Shown piece after piece: positions 47,140-57,320 of a stretch of DNA of 64,000 bases. The stretch lies in the NCBI RefSeq assembly GCF_000801105.2, contig NC_079514.1, forward strand, positions 13,184,293 to 13,248,292. The letters are read 5' to 3'. The first letter of the stretch is position 1. Each line of letters starts with the position of its first letter. The notes beneath the pieces are model-generated. The model was given only the letters and a program-made list of their open reading frames with translations, was not told the origin of the DNA and searched no databases. The translations under genes and the position numbers were made by a program. This DNA is from Raphanus sativus (lineage: Eukaryota; Streptophyta; Magnoliopsida; Brassicales; Brassicaceae).

Positions 47140-47393
47140 TATTAAAGAAAAAACAGTAATACTACACCCATAAAATAGTTAAGTTAAAATGACCATTCGC
47201 ATATTCCGATGTCATGGGTTATATCTATTAATAAAACCAAATAGTGTAATCCTTTTATAATATTAATATTTAAAAAAAAACGGAAATACTACACCCATAA
47301 AATAGTTAAGTAAAAAATGATCATTCGCATATTCCTATGACATGTATTATATCTATTAATAAAACCAAATAGTGTCATCCTTTTAATATTTAA
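47140..47393. repeat. 127-bp tandem duplication in Helitron 2
   Basis: Two consecutive copies of an AT-rich unit containing ACTACACCCATAAAATAGTT (47161 and 47288) and ATCTATTAATAAAACCAAAT, with a handful of differences. Confidence 0.85.
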
Positions 47394-47764
47394 TAATTGT
47401 TATTAAAAATACAATGCAACTATTAAAATTAAAATTAACATTAACATTCTGAAAACTATTTTTTCGTATGTTTTTGTTATCATTTGTATTCTGTTATAAA
47501 TAGTTAATCAGAATTCACAAAATATCGATAAAAATTTAACAGTTTTTGTGAGTAGTAAAATATAGGCACGGATAAAAAATTTACAGTATAATATAAGCAC
47601 AAATAAATAATATATATAGTATACTTTTAACCCAATAAAGCATTTGAAAAATGTCACTACTGATATATCAAATTTAATAATAGAAATTTATATTAGATAT
47701 TTATTCTATCTATTTAAATTATTTTGGATTAATAACCCCGCCCGCAGGACGGGTCCGGCCCTAG

Positions 47765-48811
47765 TATATAATACACTCAAGGTATCTTCGCATAAAATTT
47801 GAAAGGTATAAAAAAATTCTTCCACGGTTAGTGACAAGAATATAATCTCTCTATTTAGCAAATAATATCATTTTGGTACTTTTCATAAATAATTAAAATG
47901 TATTTATATTTTTATTTATTACATCTATTTAACCAAACATGTTTGAAATATTTTATTAAGAAATGAATACATTTCGATCTATTCTTTTAAAACATAAACA
48001 TGATCTTTTTTTTCACATGATCAATTGATAAATGTTATGTTAAAATATGTAAGATATTTATTTATTATTATTTTTGACATATCGAGCGGTTATTCTGTTA
48101 TTTAAGTTTGAGTATTTCATTTTAATAGATTATTCTCTTAAATTAATATTAAATAAAAATGTGATTCAAAAATTCAAATAACAAGATTAATCTTTTCAAA
48201 AAAAATTAATATATATATATGTTTAAAATTAAATAACTAACAATTACTTTAGAAATATAAAATAATATTTTTGTATTAAAAATTATAGTAACAGTTTTTA
48301 TGAAATAGAAGAACAATATGGTAATAATAATTGAAAAATATATAAGTTAAGTAACTTCCGTATTAATCACCTGACGAGAAGTATTTTAAGAAATTTTCTG
48401 AAACTCAACGTCAAAAGAAAGTGAAGTAAAAAGAAATACAAACCGTAGACGAAAGCAAATTCGTTTCCTTAAAAAAGCAATTAAATCGATCGGAGACCAT
48501 TAGTTTTAGTGAGTCGTCTTTTTTCTCGTTCTCCAAGTTTCGTGACTTCCCTTCATATTCTTCAGGCAACACACTATTTTCTTTTTTTTCCTCTTAAATT
48601 GCAAATTAGATAAAATAAAGAAAATTACAAAATTCTTTTCTTGTGCTAATCATCATCCTATATTCTCGTTGGGCCTGACAAGAAGCAGGAGACGAAGAAG
48701 GAAGCGACTTTACTTACTTTTTTTTGTTGTCGGAAAAAAAAAGGAACACAGAACAGAGTTTCTTCTACAATAACTTAACGGCCAGCGCCGGCGATAACAG
48801 CGGCGTAGGAG
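47765..48811. other. AT-rich spacer and GT92 promoter
   Basis: No gene to about 48400; 48400-48811 likely contains the promoter and 5' UTR of the glycosyltransferase gene. Confidence 0.5.
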
Positions 48812-50579
48812 ATGAAAATTCGTAGGAAGCTCGGTGGTGTATGCGGGAGCGACGTCGTTGTCTCGTGGAGGTTGTTTTTCTGGTTCGTTGTTCTGTTTGT
48901 CTTCTCCTTCGTTCTCTTCTCCACCATGTTCGTCTTCAGAGGTATATTTATTATGATTTGAACGTTTTTCTTTTAATTAAATTTATCGGAAACTGAAATT
49001 AAATATCTCCCCAGGGAAGTTTCGTCCGGTGGTACGTTCGATGAGAAGCTTCTCAACGGCAAGGGTGGTCCTCGACGATGCTGCTGCAACGCTATCTCCC
49101 GCGGTTTCGATTCGCGAAGCGGTGAAACTACCTGAGCAGACACTAGTTTTCCTAAAATACCCTCCATCTCTTCGGTTATTTACTAAAGACGATCTGATTT
49201 GCGTTTTCTCTTCCGATTCGTCGAAGAAGCTACGGAAGAAGGAGAAACCGGAGGCCGTGGACATCGACAAGTTCGGCGGCCAGATCGTACGGTGTCCCGA
49301 AACGCCACCTGGCTACACTATATCGCTTGCCATCTCGAGATGGACGATAGATGATCACCTTGCCGCTGGTCCAATCCACCAATGGGATTGGCTCGTTTAC
49401 GACGCCGTGATCGACCACGATAACTCCACGGTCGTCTTCGTCAAGGGATTGAATCTAAAGGCGGGGAAAATTGCTGACGTGGCGAGATACGAGTGCGTGT
49501 ACGGCTGGGATTTCGCGAAACATAACCGGTTGATAAGATCAGACGTGATCTCTGCGGCGCAGGAGATCGTTCGGTGTAGAACACCGTTAACTGTGTTGAA
49601 CGGCCCAAAATCAGCCCATGGGCCGGTTAAAGTTTCGGTTAGAATCAAAGGAGGAACCGGTATGCTACCATCGATCGCTCAACCGGATCGGATCATTCGT
49701 CCTCCGCGACGGAAACCGTTCGAGATGTGCGTTTGCACCATGACGCGAAACGCAGCCGCGGTTCTGAGAGAGTGGGTGATGTACCACGCCGGAATCGGCG
49801 TTCAGCGGTGGTTCATCTACGATAACAACAGCGACGACGACATAATCGCAGAGATCAAGGATCTCGAACGACGCGGTTACAACATCTCACGACATTTCTG
49901 GCCGTGGATCAAGACTCAGGAAGCCGGATTCTCCAATTGCGCGATCCGTGCAAGAAACGATTGCGATTGGATCGCGTTCATCGACGTCGACGAGTTCTAC
50001 TACATCCGCTCCGGTGAAACCCTAACTAACATCATCAGAAACTACACTGCCTCCGCCGAGATCGGGGAAATCAGAACGCCGTGCCACAGCTTCGGACCGT
50101 CGGGTTTGAGAAACCGGCCTCGCGGTGGAGTGACGGAGGGATACACTTGCCGCGTGGTTTTACCGGAGAGGCACAAGAGCATACTCAGGCCGGAATCGAT
50201 GAACGCGACGCTGATCAACGTCGTGCACCATTTCCACTTGAAAGATGGATTCACGTTTGCTGACGTGGACAAGGAGGTTATGGTAATTAATCACTACAAG
50301 TATCAGGTGTGGGACGTTTTCAAAGAGAAGTTTTATAGGAGAGTCGCGACTTACGTGGCGGATTGGCAAAACGACGAGAATGTCGGGTCTAGAGATCGGG
50401 CCCCCGGTTTGGGAACACGACCCGTTGAACCACCTGATTGGCCTGAGAGATTCTGTGAGGTTAATGATACTGGGCTTAGAGATCAGGTGTTGGAGAAATT
50501 CATGGACATTAAAGTGCAGCGTTTGATATGGGAAAAGGACGATGAAATGGGCTCACGGACCTATAATAGGATGACTTGA
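48812..50579 (+). CDS. Glycosyltransferase family 92 (DUF23) protein
   Basis: 564-aa type II membrane protein from two exons, 48812-48941 and 49015-50579 (GT-AG, phase closes). A short cytosolic N-terminus and a membrane anchor at about residues 22-42 (FFWFVVLFVFSFVLFSTMFV) place the catalytic domain in the Golgi lumen. The GT92 domain runs from about 278 to 530: CVCTMTRNAAAVLREWVMYH, QRWFIYDNNSDDD, then WIAFIDVDEFYY with the metal-binding D-x-D at about 367-369. GT92 members of plants include the galactan synthases (GALS); this protein is a more distant subgroup, so its acceptor cannot be named. The like-placed Arabidopsis gene, AT3G27330, is annotated (memory) as a longer protein with a RING part; nothing of that kind is fused here. 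Confidence 0.92.
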
Positions 50580-52120
50580 AAGATAAAACATAGTTTAATA
50601 AAGCCTATTAGTAATAGTTTTTGAATATTTCCTTTGATATTTTTGACCATGCCACATTTTTTTTTGTGGGGCAATTTTGTAGTTTCTTTTTTTGTGCGGA
50701 TCAAAGTGAAAATTTTGTTTATATAACTGTTTCGACTAAATACAAAAAAAATTAGGTAAAGTATGCCTTGTTTTTTTTATAGGGTTAACGTTCTATTTCC
50801 CACGGAAACTATCGTATAGCATCAGTGTCCACAGAACTAGGACTATATATACATGAACTAAATATTGTAAATGTATTTCTCTCTGAATTAAAAGTTACAG
50901 TTTTATTTCTCTTCAAACTGTTGAATATATAGATTTCCTCCATTCTTTTTGAAATTTCATTCACTATTTTAGCAAAAATTGAATAAAATGGTATTCTTTT
51001 GTTTTTCAGTTGAAAATAGATGTCTTGAACAATCAGAGAAGCGCTATGATAAACATATTTTATTTTAACTGACTCAATTACAGGCTAACTTGAACTTACC
51101 TTCCCATACTAGTATGACTCTTCGGCCCTGGTCTGTATACCTAGCAGCCTTTGCGGTCGAAAGAAGAGGCTATTCAAACTATTCAGAGAAGCTATTGTTT
51201 TTTCTCATGGGTATCTCACTTCAGTATAAACTAGGTTCGGTGTAAACTAGAACATCTCTTCCGCTTTAGCGGTTTGAACCCTTCGATCAAGGTTTCCGAG
51301 GTGGTGTGGTCTGCCTCTAACCCTGAGGAATGTCTAGGAGAAGGGTTTTAAAATCTTGTGTTATTCGATGAATAATTTACATTCAGTTTTTAAAATCTAA
51401 AAACATTATTCAACTTTCAAACTTTTTTTTGTATTTTAAATAGATTTCACATCATTTTTATGGAGTCTTATGAACGGATGATTGAACTCGAAATCCAAGA
51501 CATACTACTTAGATTTTAGAATTTATCAACTTCAACTTTCTTAAATTTTCAAATTTGATAGATTATAAAACATGAATAAATGATTTTAAATCAATGATTA
51601 AATAAGATGGCTGGAGTTCATCTTCAAGCCCTGGAAAAAGGACATTGAAGACTCATCCAAGTTTAGTTGTAAACCAAATAGGAACTTTATTAATCCGATT
51701 TATTTCAATTGAAAACAAAAAAAAACAATCCGATCATATGATCAGAAGAACAAAAAAAAGAGGTTTTCAATCTTTCTGAAGGATACATAGAGGGGTAAGA
51801 GAGAAAGAAAACTTCGTAATATTGGTTTTGATTGGTGACATGAATCCCCACAATAATAAGGCTAGAGTTCTCTCCAGCTTTGACACGTAGGATTTTTAGA
51901 GTAACAAGAAAATGACATGTCATTAAATGAAAAAACTTGAAGATCCAATTAAATCATTTCGCCGCTACACGTCATTGCTCTACTGTCATATTTTTCTTTT
52001 TGTTTTCTTCTCCGTTTGTTGAGAAAGAGAAGAGATAGACAGTTAACCAAGTCATGCTTTGAGATTCCTCTTTCTCTCTCTCTCGAAGCATTTCCAAATC
52101 TGTGTTTTTGAGATTCAGAT
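50580..52120. other. Intergenic
   Basis: 3' UTR of the GT92 gene, then mostly AT-rich sequence. 51080-51350 is less AT-rich but has no supported gene. 51700-52120 may be the captured upstream region of the bHLH pseudogene. A Helitron 5' end was sought here and not found. Confidence 0.45.
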
Positions 52121-53076
52121 GTATCCTTATCTTGACGATGATGATTTCGTCTCTGATATCTTTTGTTTCGATCAAAGGTTCTTCTTTTCCTCTGTTCTCT
52201 ATCTCTATTTTCGTTTCTGTCTTTTTCTATATTGATTTATCGAATTCTCAGGCGTTCAATTCAATTTCTGTGAGATTATGTTTTTCCCAATTCGTAGGAA
52301 ATTAATTGTGTATTTTCATGTTAATTTGACGAACCCTAATCTATTTTTTAGTCCATAACATATAGATGAATGAGAGAGATGACTGTTTTTTTAAACCTCG
52401 GCAGCAATGGAGCAGAACTCGATGATTACACACAGTTTGGTGTAGATTTGCAGCCTGGTCAAGAAGATACCTTCCCAGATTTTGGGTCATACGGTGTCAA
52501 TCTACAGAGCGATCCAGAACAAGTTTTCAGCATAGGAGACTTGACATCGTACAATGGAGTTTTTAACGCAAGAGCCAGGGTAATTTCGTAACTCTGGTGG
52601 GACTGTGCAGGAAGATAAAGTAGTTGTTAATTCTGGCTCATCTGGTGGAGCTGTTAAGCAAGAACTTGAACATGTAGATGAGGAAAGCTCCAGAAAGCGG
52701 TTAGCTTTATAAAACCTCTGAACTTTGTGTGCTCTTGATTGTGTTTGATAGAATCTGTGGTGGTTGTTGATAGGGGAAGGACTTGATCTTGTGTATGACC
52801 AGGAGGGACCAAAGCTTCTCGTGAGAGATTGAGGAGGGAGAAGCTAAATGAGAACTACAGAACTTATTAGTATATGTGTTAGTTTTGTAGTTTGAGTTGT
52901 CTAAAAAATGGGTTTGTGTCTTTAGGTTCATGGATTTGAGCCTGGGAGGACTCCAAAGACCGATAAACCGGCTATACTCGATGATGCAATCCGTGTCTTG
53001 AATTAACGCAGAGATGAAGCTCATGAGCTTGAAGAAACTAATCAGAAGCTTTTAGAGGAGATCAAGAGTCTCAAGG
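52121..53076 (+). pseudogene. Subgroup IVc bHLH transcription factor gene fragment (bHLH34/104-like)
   Basis: A recognisable but broken copy with introns still present. Blocks in order: MYPYLDDDDFVSDIFCFDQ at 52121; GAELDDYTQFGVDLQPGQED, FPDFGSYGVNLQ and VFSIGDLTSYNG at 52410-52565; VNSGSSGGAVKQELEHVDEE near 52630; GGTKASRERLRREKLNE-type basic region near 52800-52850 (frame disrupted by stops); EPGRTPKTDKPAILDDAIRV near 52938-52995, then a stop where Gln is expected; DEAHELEETNQKLLEEIKSL at 53015-53073. It stops at a would-be donor (GTTTGT at 53077). The C-terminal third of the bHLH gene is absent; the functional family regulates iron-deficiency responses, but this copy has several stops and cannot give a full factor. 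Confidence 0.85.
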
Positions 53077-53233
53077 TTTGTTCTTCACTTTCTCCTGATA
53101 CATTTCTGATATGCAACAATTGTACTCAAAAGACAATAATTAGCGTTGCAAGATATGATTTCCATTGCATCATGTTTACATTATTATTTAAAACACATAT
53201 TTAGTTGTCTAAGTATTATTCATCTACATCAGG

Positions 53234-53900
53234 TTCAGAATAGAATTAGTATTTGAAAGTGGTGACAGAACAACTAAGTTCGTCTTGTTTGACCGGGATG
53301 CAAAAAAGATTACACACACCACTGCTGAAGAAATAACTGCATTAGAGGTTAGTTCTTATATATTATAATCAACAGTTTATTAATAATAGATTCAAAAAAT
53401 TACTTTACCATATAAAATTGTGCCAAATACAGGAAAGAGAAGAAGGAGACAATCGCGACCATCAAAAAGTACCGAAATGTCTTCTAGACATTATTGGAAA
53501 GACAATGGACTTCCAAGTTGTTGATCAAAAAAAAGACTTCCAAGTCAAGATTGCAGAGTACAACTTCAAAGCTTCTTTCCAGACTTTTACTGTTACCAAA
53601 AAAAATTCAATCCTTCAAGCGAACGATGATCCCATGACAGCAAAGGTGATGTTTGTATAAACCCATCATCCACTATATATAATGACAGTAATATTAATTA
53701 ATATTATAAAAAACTGTAGACAAAACAACCAAAGAAAATGAACCAGAGATGTATGACAATATCAAAAAAGATGGAGAAGCTCCTACTTTCCAGACTTCAA
53801 GTCTTGGTTCTGAAACTGCCCAGGAAAGGAAAAAATGAAACAGAAGATGTAAAGAAGCAAGCTATGGATGAAGTTACTACTGAGAACGAGACCAAGAAGT
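53234..53900 (+). pseudogene. RPA70-like C-terminal gene fragment
   Basis: Blocks: RIELVFESGDRTTKFVLFDR with DAKKITHTTAEEITALE at 53238-53348; then, after an intron-like gap, VPKCLLDIIGKTMDFQV near 53457, followed by VKIAEYNFKASFQTFTVTKK near 53550 and NSILQANDDPMTAKV; then a Lys/Glu-rich tail with stops to about 53900. These are the C-terminal OB-fold elements of Helitron RPA-like proteins. Directly downstream, and on the same strand, of the bHLH fragment. Confidence 0.75.
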
Positions 53901-56054
53901 GACGGATCATTCCATCGGTTAAAAACTTAATATTTATATTAATATAATATTTAACACATAGACCTCTTATGTTTGAGTTTTCTTTTTCCATTATTAACAA
54001 TTCAGTGAGTTTCTATTGAATTAAAAAAAATTAAAAAAATATTTTCAAAGTAAACTTTTCTGTCCATTACTAATACTCACATTTCAAATCAAACATATAG
54101 GGAGTTTCTATAAGTTCAGTGTTTTATTTAATTATATCTATATTTAAAATGAAATTTGAAGTAGAAAATAAATGGAGGGAGATAAGTTCTTGAATTTATA
54201 TTAAATTGAGTTCAAAAAGGTTTTCCTAATCTTTAAAAAAATAGTTGCAATCATTAAAAAACTTGATATTTCTATTTCGAATAAGATTTGAAGTTATAAA
54301 TCATTTAGAGATTTAAAATATAAAATTATTTATTAAAATATCTTCAAACATTTACTAATTCAAATAGTTTATAATTTAAGGCTATAACTAAAATATTGTT
54401 TATTTTAAATAAAAAATCAGAAATTTTATTATAAATAAAATAACATAAAATTACAAGTAAAAACAATTTGTATTAATTCAACATGCGGACTATAACAGAG
54501 TCTGACGGACTATCGTTTATAGAAGATCAGTTTTTCATATTTTTGGAGACAGACTATCGTTCACAACCACCCACGAAATGTGTGCGTTAGACCCGATTTC
54601 CTGAAGCAAAAACTTACTACAGAACCAACTATTGACTCTGACCTTTGCTGTGAATAAACGCATCGGATAGATGTAGAGTGGTGAAGATGCCTGCTTGCAG
54701 CAAACAAAAAAATGATATCTACTGATGTGAAGAAGATAGTGAGAGGTTCGTAGCATTGTTTGCTTATTTTTTTATGTTCTAATCAACCTTTGGATTCCTC
54801 TTTTGAGAGTTCCTTAGTTTGAAAACACTCTTGATTTGACTTCAGGCCAGGTTGGTGGGGAAGAACTTGATAGCAATATTTTACCTTTATGTACTATCAA
54901 CAAGAATGAGAAAAACCCACTTATAGAACAAGAGTTTTCAAACCGATGCAAGTAACATGTAGAAACAAAGATTATCTTTTTAATGGGTTAGCTAAATATG
55001 ATATGGAAATACTGCAAGTCTGAGGATTCTTTCTTTCTTGGAATCGTTCTATTACAAAGTCAAAGCTCTTATGTCTTACGAAGAATTTGATAACTTTAAA
55101 GAAGAGTTGATGCGGGAAGGAAGCAGTTTTTTTCATGCTAAGTGATGAAATTGTAGCTTCTTCTTTCTCCATTTTGGTCACCGAGAATTCACGATTTGTG
55201 ATTTTTTTTCAGGTTCCGATGAACAAAATTCTTTGAAGCTTCAGTCTTATGTCTCTGGAAATCCAACCATGAGTGAAAAAAATATGATAAGATGAACAAA
55301 ATTCTTTAGAGTACATGTTATTTATCTACTCTTACAATGTATAGGCTTGCAAGAGATGTTTTTACACGATTGTGATCATACATTTTTTTATTTTGGGAAA
55401 AAGGTTAATGTGATACCAAAGATGATAAGAAAAGTTTACCGGCAGATCTTAATAAAAACCATATGTTTGTCATAGTGAGTAGATAAGAGAATTATACTGA
55501 CAAATCTTCAAGCTAATGACATAATTAGAACCTTAACAAATAAAAAAATACAAAACAAAAACTTCAACTAAAAAACAAAAGTGAGACAAAAATTATTATA
55601 GAATACATAAATGGAAACAATTTATACAACATAGTAAAACATAAATAGTGAAAATATTTAAGAATTTTATATAATAAAATAATATTTAAAAAATATAATA
55701 ATTTAATGATTTATCGTTGTTAACAAAGCTAAAACTGTATAAATAAAATAAACACCTTCTCTGAATTTTGATGTATATTTTTAATGTGTAGCATTTCAAT
55801 TAATATTTTTTTTTTAAATTAAAAGTATGAAAATAATTTATAAAACTATTGTACAAACAAAATTTTGAACTAACGAAAGATAAATAGAAACTCTTTAAAT
55901 AGAATGTTGTCTATCTAAAATGTAAAAGATATTTTGTAAAATATTTATATTAGAGTTAGCTATAATTTGAAATATTATGTTACAGTTTTATAGTATAAAC
56001 TAAATTAACAAAATTAACAAAATTAAATTATTTGATTAAAAATTAAAATAAAAT
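53901..56054. other. AT-rich, apparently noncoding part of Helitron-like element 3
   Basis: No gene. 54530-55300 is somewhat less AT-rich and contains short ORFs without recognisable content. The remainder is very AT-rich. Confidence 0.45.
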
Positions 56055-56083
56055 CCCGCTGCGTAGCGCGGGCAATTACCTAG

Positions 56084-56677
56084 TTACTACAATTACCTTA
56101 AGAAACGGTTTTAAAGATCGCGATAAAGATGCTCTTAGAAGCTACTAAAATATATTTTTATTATAAACTGGAATATTTGTTTACAAAATTATTGAATAGG
56201 TTTAATTTATATTTATTTTTTACAAAAAAAAATTATAGAATAGGTTAAATGTTTTCCTGTTGTTTTCTTTTTAATTACAGAAACATCTTCGAATTTTATT
56301 TTCTTGTCTTGTCCTTAACCTATTATACAATTTCTGTCTTTTCTACAAAAATTATATTCGATAATTTGATCGAGATAGCCTTTTGACTTTCCCTTCATTG
56401 CCCACCACGATGAACAATATGAATCGCTTTCAAAACTTCCAAAAATATTTCCCAATAGGCAATAGACGACTCTTTCATTTCCAAAAGAAAGTTGACATCT
56501 ATTTTTTTCCCATTTAAGCTAACGTGAAAGCAAAATCTAAATCCAATCAAGAATCTCTTTCTCGATCAAGCCGGCAAACAGACTGATAGGACAAAATTTA
56601 ATAAATATTTTTCATAAATCTGTCACAGCAAATGTTTAGTTCTCACTATATAAACAACCACTCTTCATTGATTGAAT
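56084..56677. other. Upstream region of the AG-peptide gene
   Basis: AT-rich; ends with a TATA box (TATATAAAC) near 56647-56655. No other gene seen. Confidence 0.5.
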
Positions 56678-56893
56678 ATGTTTTGGAAAACAACGTCAAA
56701 CAAAACGACGAAGATGATCTTTGCTCAGATGACTTTGGCTTGTCTTGTGTTAGCATTGATGATTGCCATGGTCTCGGCTCAATACGATTACGACAATACA
56801 AAGACTCCAAACTCCTCCGTCACTGTTGCCAATGATATCTTTATCAGCTTCGTCGTAGCCGTTGTCGCTCTGGTGGCCGGTTTCATCTATTGA
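56678..56893 (+). CDS. AGP24: AG-peptide-like small GPI-anchored protein (AGP24-like)
   Basis: 71 aa from the ATG at 56678, or 59 aa from the in-frame ATG at 56714. The TATA box at about 56647 puts transcription start near 56675-56680, which favours the second ATG. From there: signal peptide (MIFAQMTLACLVLALMIAMV then SAQ), a very short mature peptide (YDYDNTKTPNSS) and a hydrophobic tail (DIFISFVVAVVALVAGFIY) typical of GPI attachment. The layout is that of AG peptides, but the mature part has just one Pro and lacks the usual Ala-Pro/Ser-Pro run. In memory, Arabidopsis AGP24 (AT5G40730) lies beside the DUF23 gene in the sister segment, which matches the context here; the symbol is therefore tentative. 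Confidence 0.75.
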   Translation: MFWKTTSNKTTKMIFAQMTLACLVLALMIAMVSAQYDYDNTKTPNSSVTVANDIFISFVVAVVALVAGFIY

Positions 56894-57320
56894 GTTCTTC
56901 TATAACTCGTCGTTACTTTTGTTGTTTGTGTTTTTTTTTAATTCTGTTTGATTGTATTTTTTGTGTGTTATAAGGAGCTTAATATGATTTTACATTTTGG
57001 GGCTTCTAATGAAAAGAGAGTCATGTCAGGTCATTTGTTGACAATTAGATGTAATTTCTCTTCTCAAAATTCATGAACCTGGATTTGAGTCAAAACACAC
57101 ATTAAGCGATACAAACACAACAACACGTGAAATAAAAACGTTACAAACTCAACGAACACAATAATACTCTTCTTGAAGAAGTCTTGAAACCGCAATAAAA
57201 CTTTCCTGGCTTCACTTAAAAATCCCTAAGCAACCTACCTGGCCTTTCGAGCTGGGTCGTTGCTTTGGGGCGGTGAAGACCCGAGAGCTGAATCTTTCTA
57301 TTATAATTCAACTTCAAAAC
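56894..57320. other. Convergent 3' UTR region
   Basis: 3' UTRs of the AG-peptide-like gene and of the PGAP1-like gene, meeting tail to tail. No other gene seen. Confidence 0.5.

Larger units (their letters stand above)
45086..47764 (+). mobile_element. Helitron-like element 2
   Basis: 2,679 bp. Starts TCTATTTATATAAAATACAG after an A and ends CTAG (47761-47764) before a T; a hairpin (CCCGCCC-GCA-GGACGGG, 47737-47753) lies eight bases upstream of CTAG. The 5' end shares pattern with element 1 (TCTNTATATAAAA, CTTCCCTCCT, CACATCAG / CACGTCATC, GGCT). Carries the RPA-like pseudogene at 45655-46507 and a 127-bp tandem duplication. Confidence 0.8.
52121..56083 (+). mobile_element. Helitron-like element 3 (5' end not resolved)
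   Basis: Only the 3' end is clear: a hairpin (CCCGC-TGCGTA-GCGCGGG, 56055-56072) eight bases before CTAG (56080-56083), followed by T. The RPA-like fragment at 53234-53900 supports a Helitron origin. The bHLH pseudogene lies in the same orientation just upstream and is provisionally included as captured sequence; the given left boundary is the start of that pseudogene, not a seen terminus. The end sequence is of a different subfamily from elements 1 and 2. Confidence 0.55.

Noticed and set aside
51113..51244. Short ORF beginning MTLRPWSVYLAAFAVERRGY
   Set aside because: Looks protein-like for a few residues but is short and has no partner exon or family; could be a degraded fragment.
51275..51310. 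GGTTTGAACCCTTCGATCAA resembling a tRNA T-arm
   Set aside because: No matching acceptor stem or anticodon arm found around it; no tRNA gene supported in the window.
56632..56835. 67-codon plus-strand ORF overlapping the AG-peptide-like gene in another frame
   Set aside because: Shadow frame; the signal-peptide/GPI-tail frame at 56678-56893 is the plausible product.
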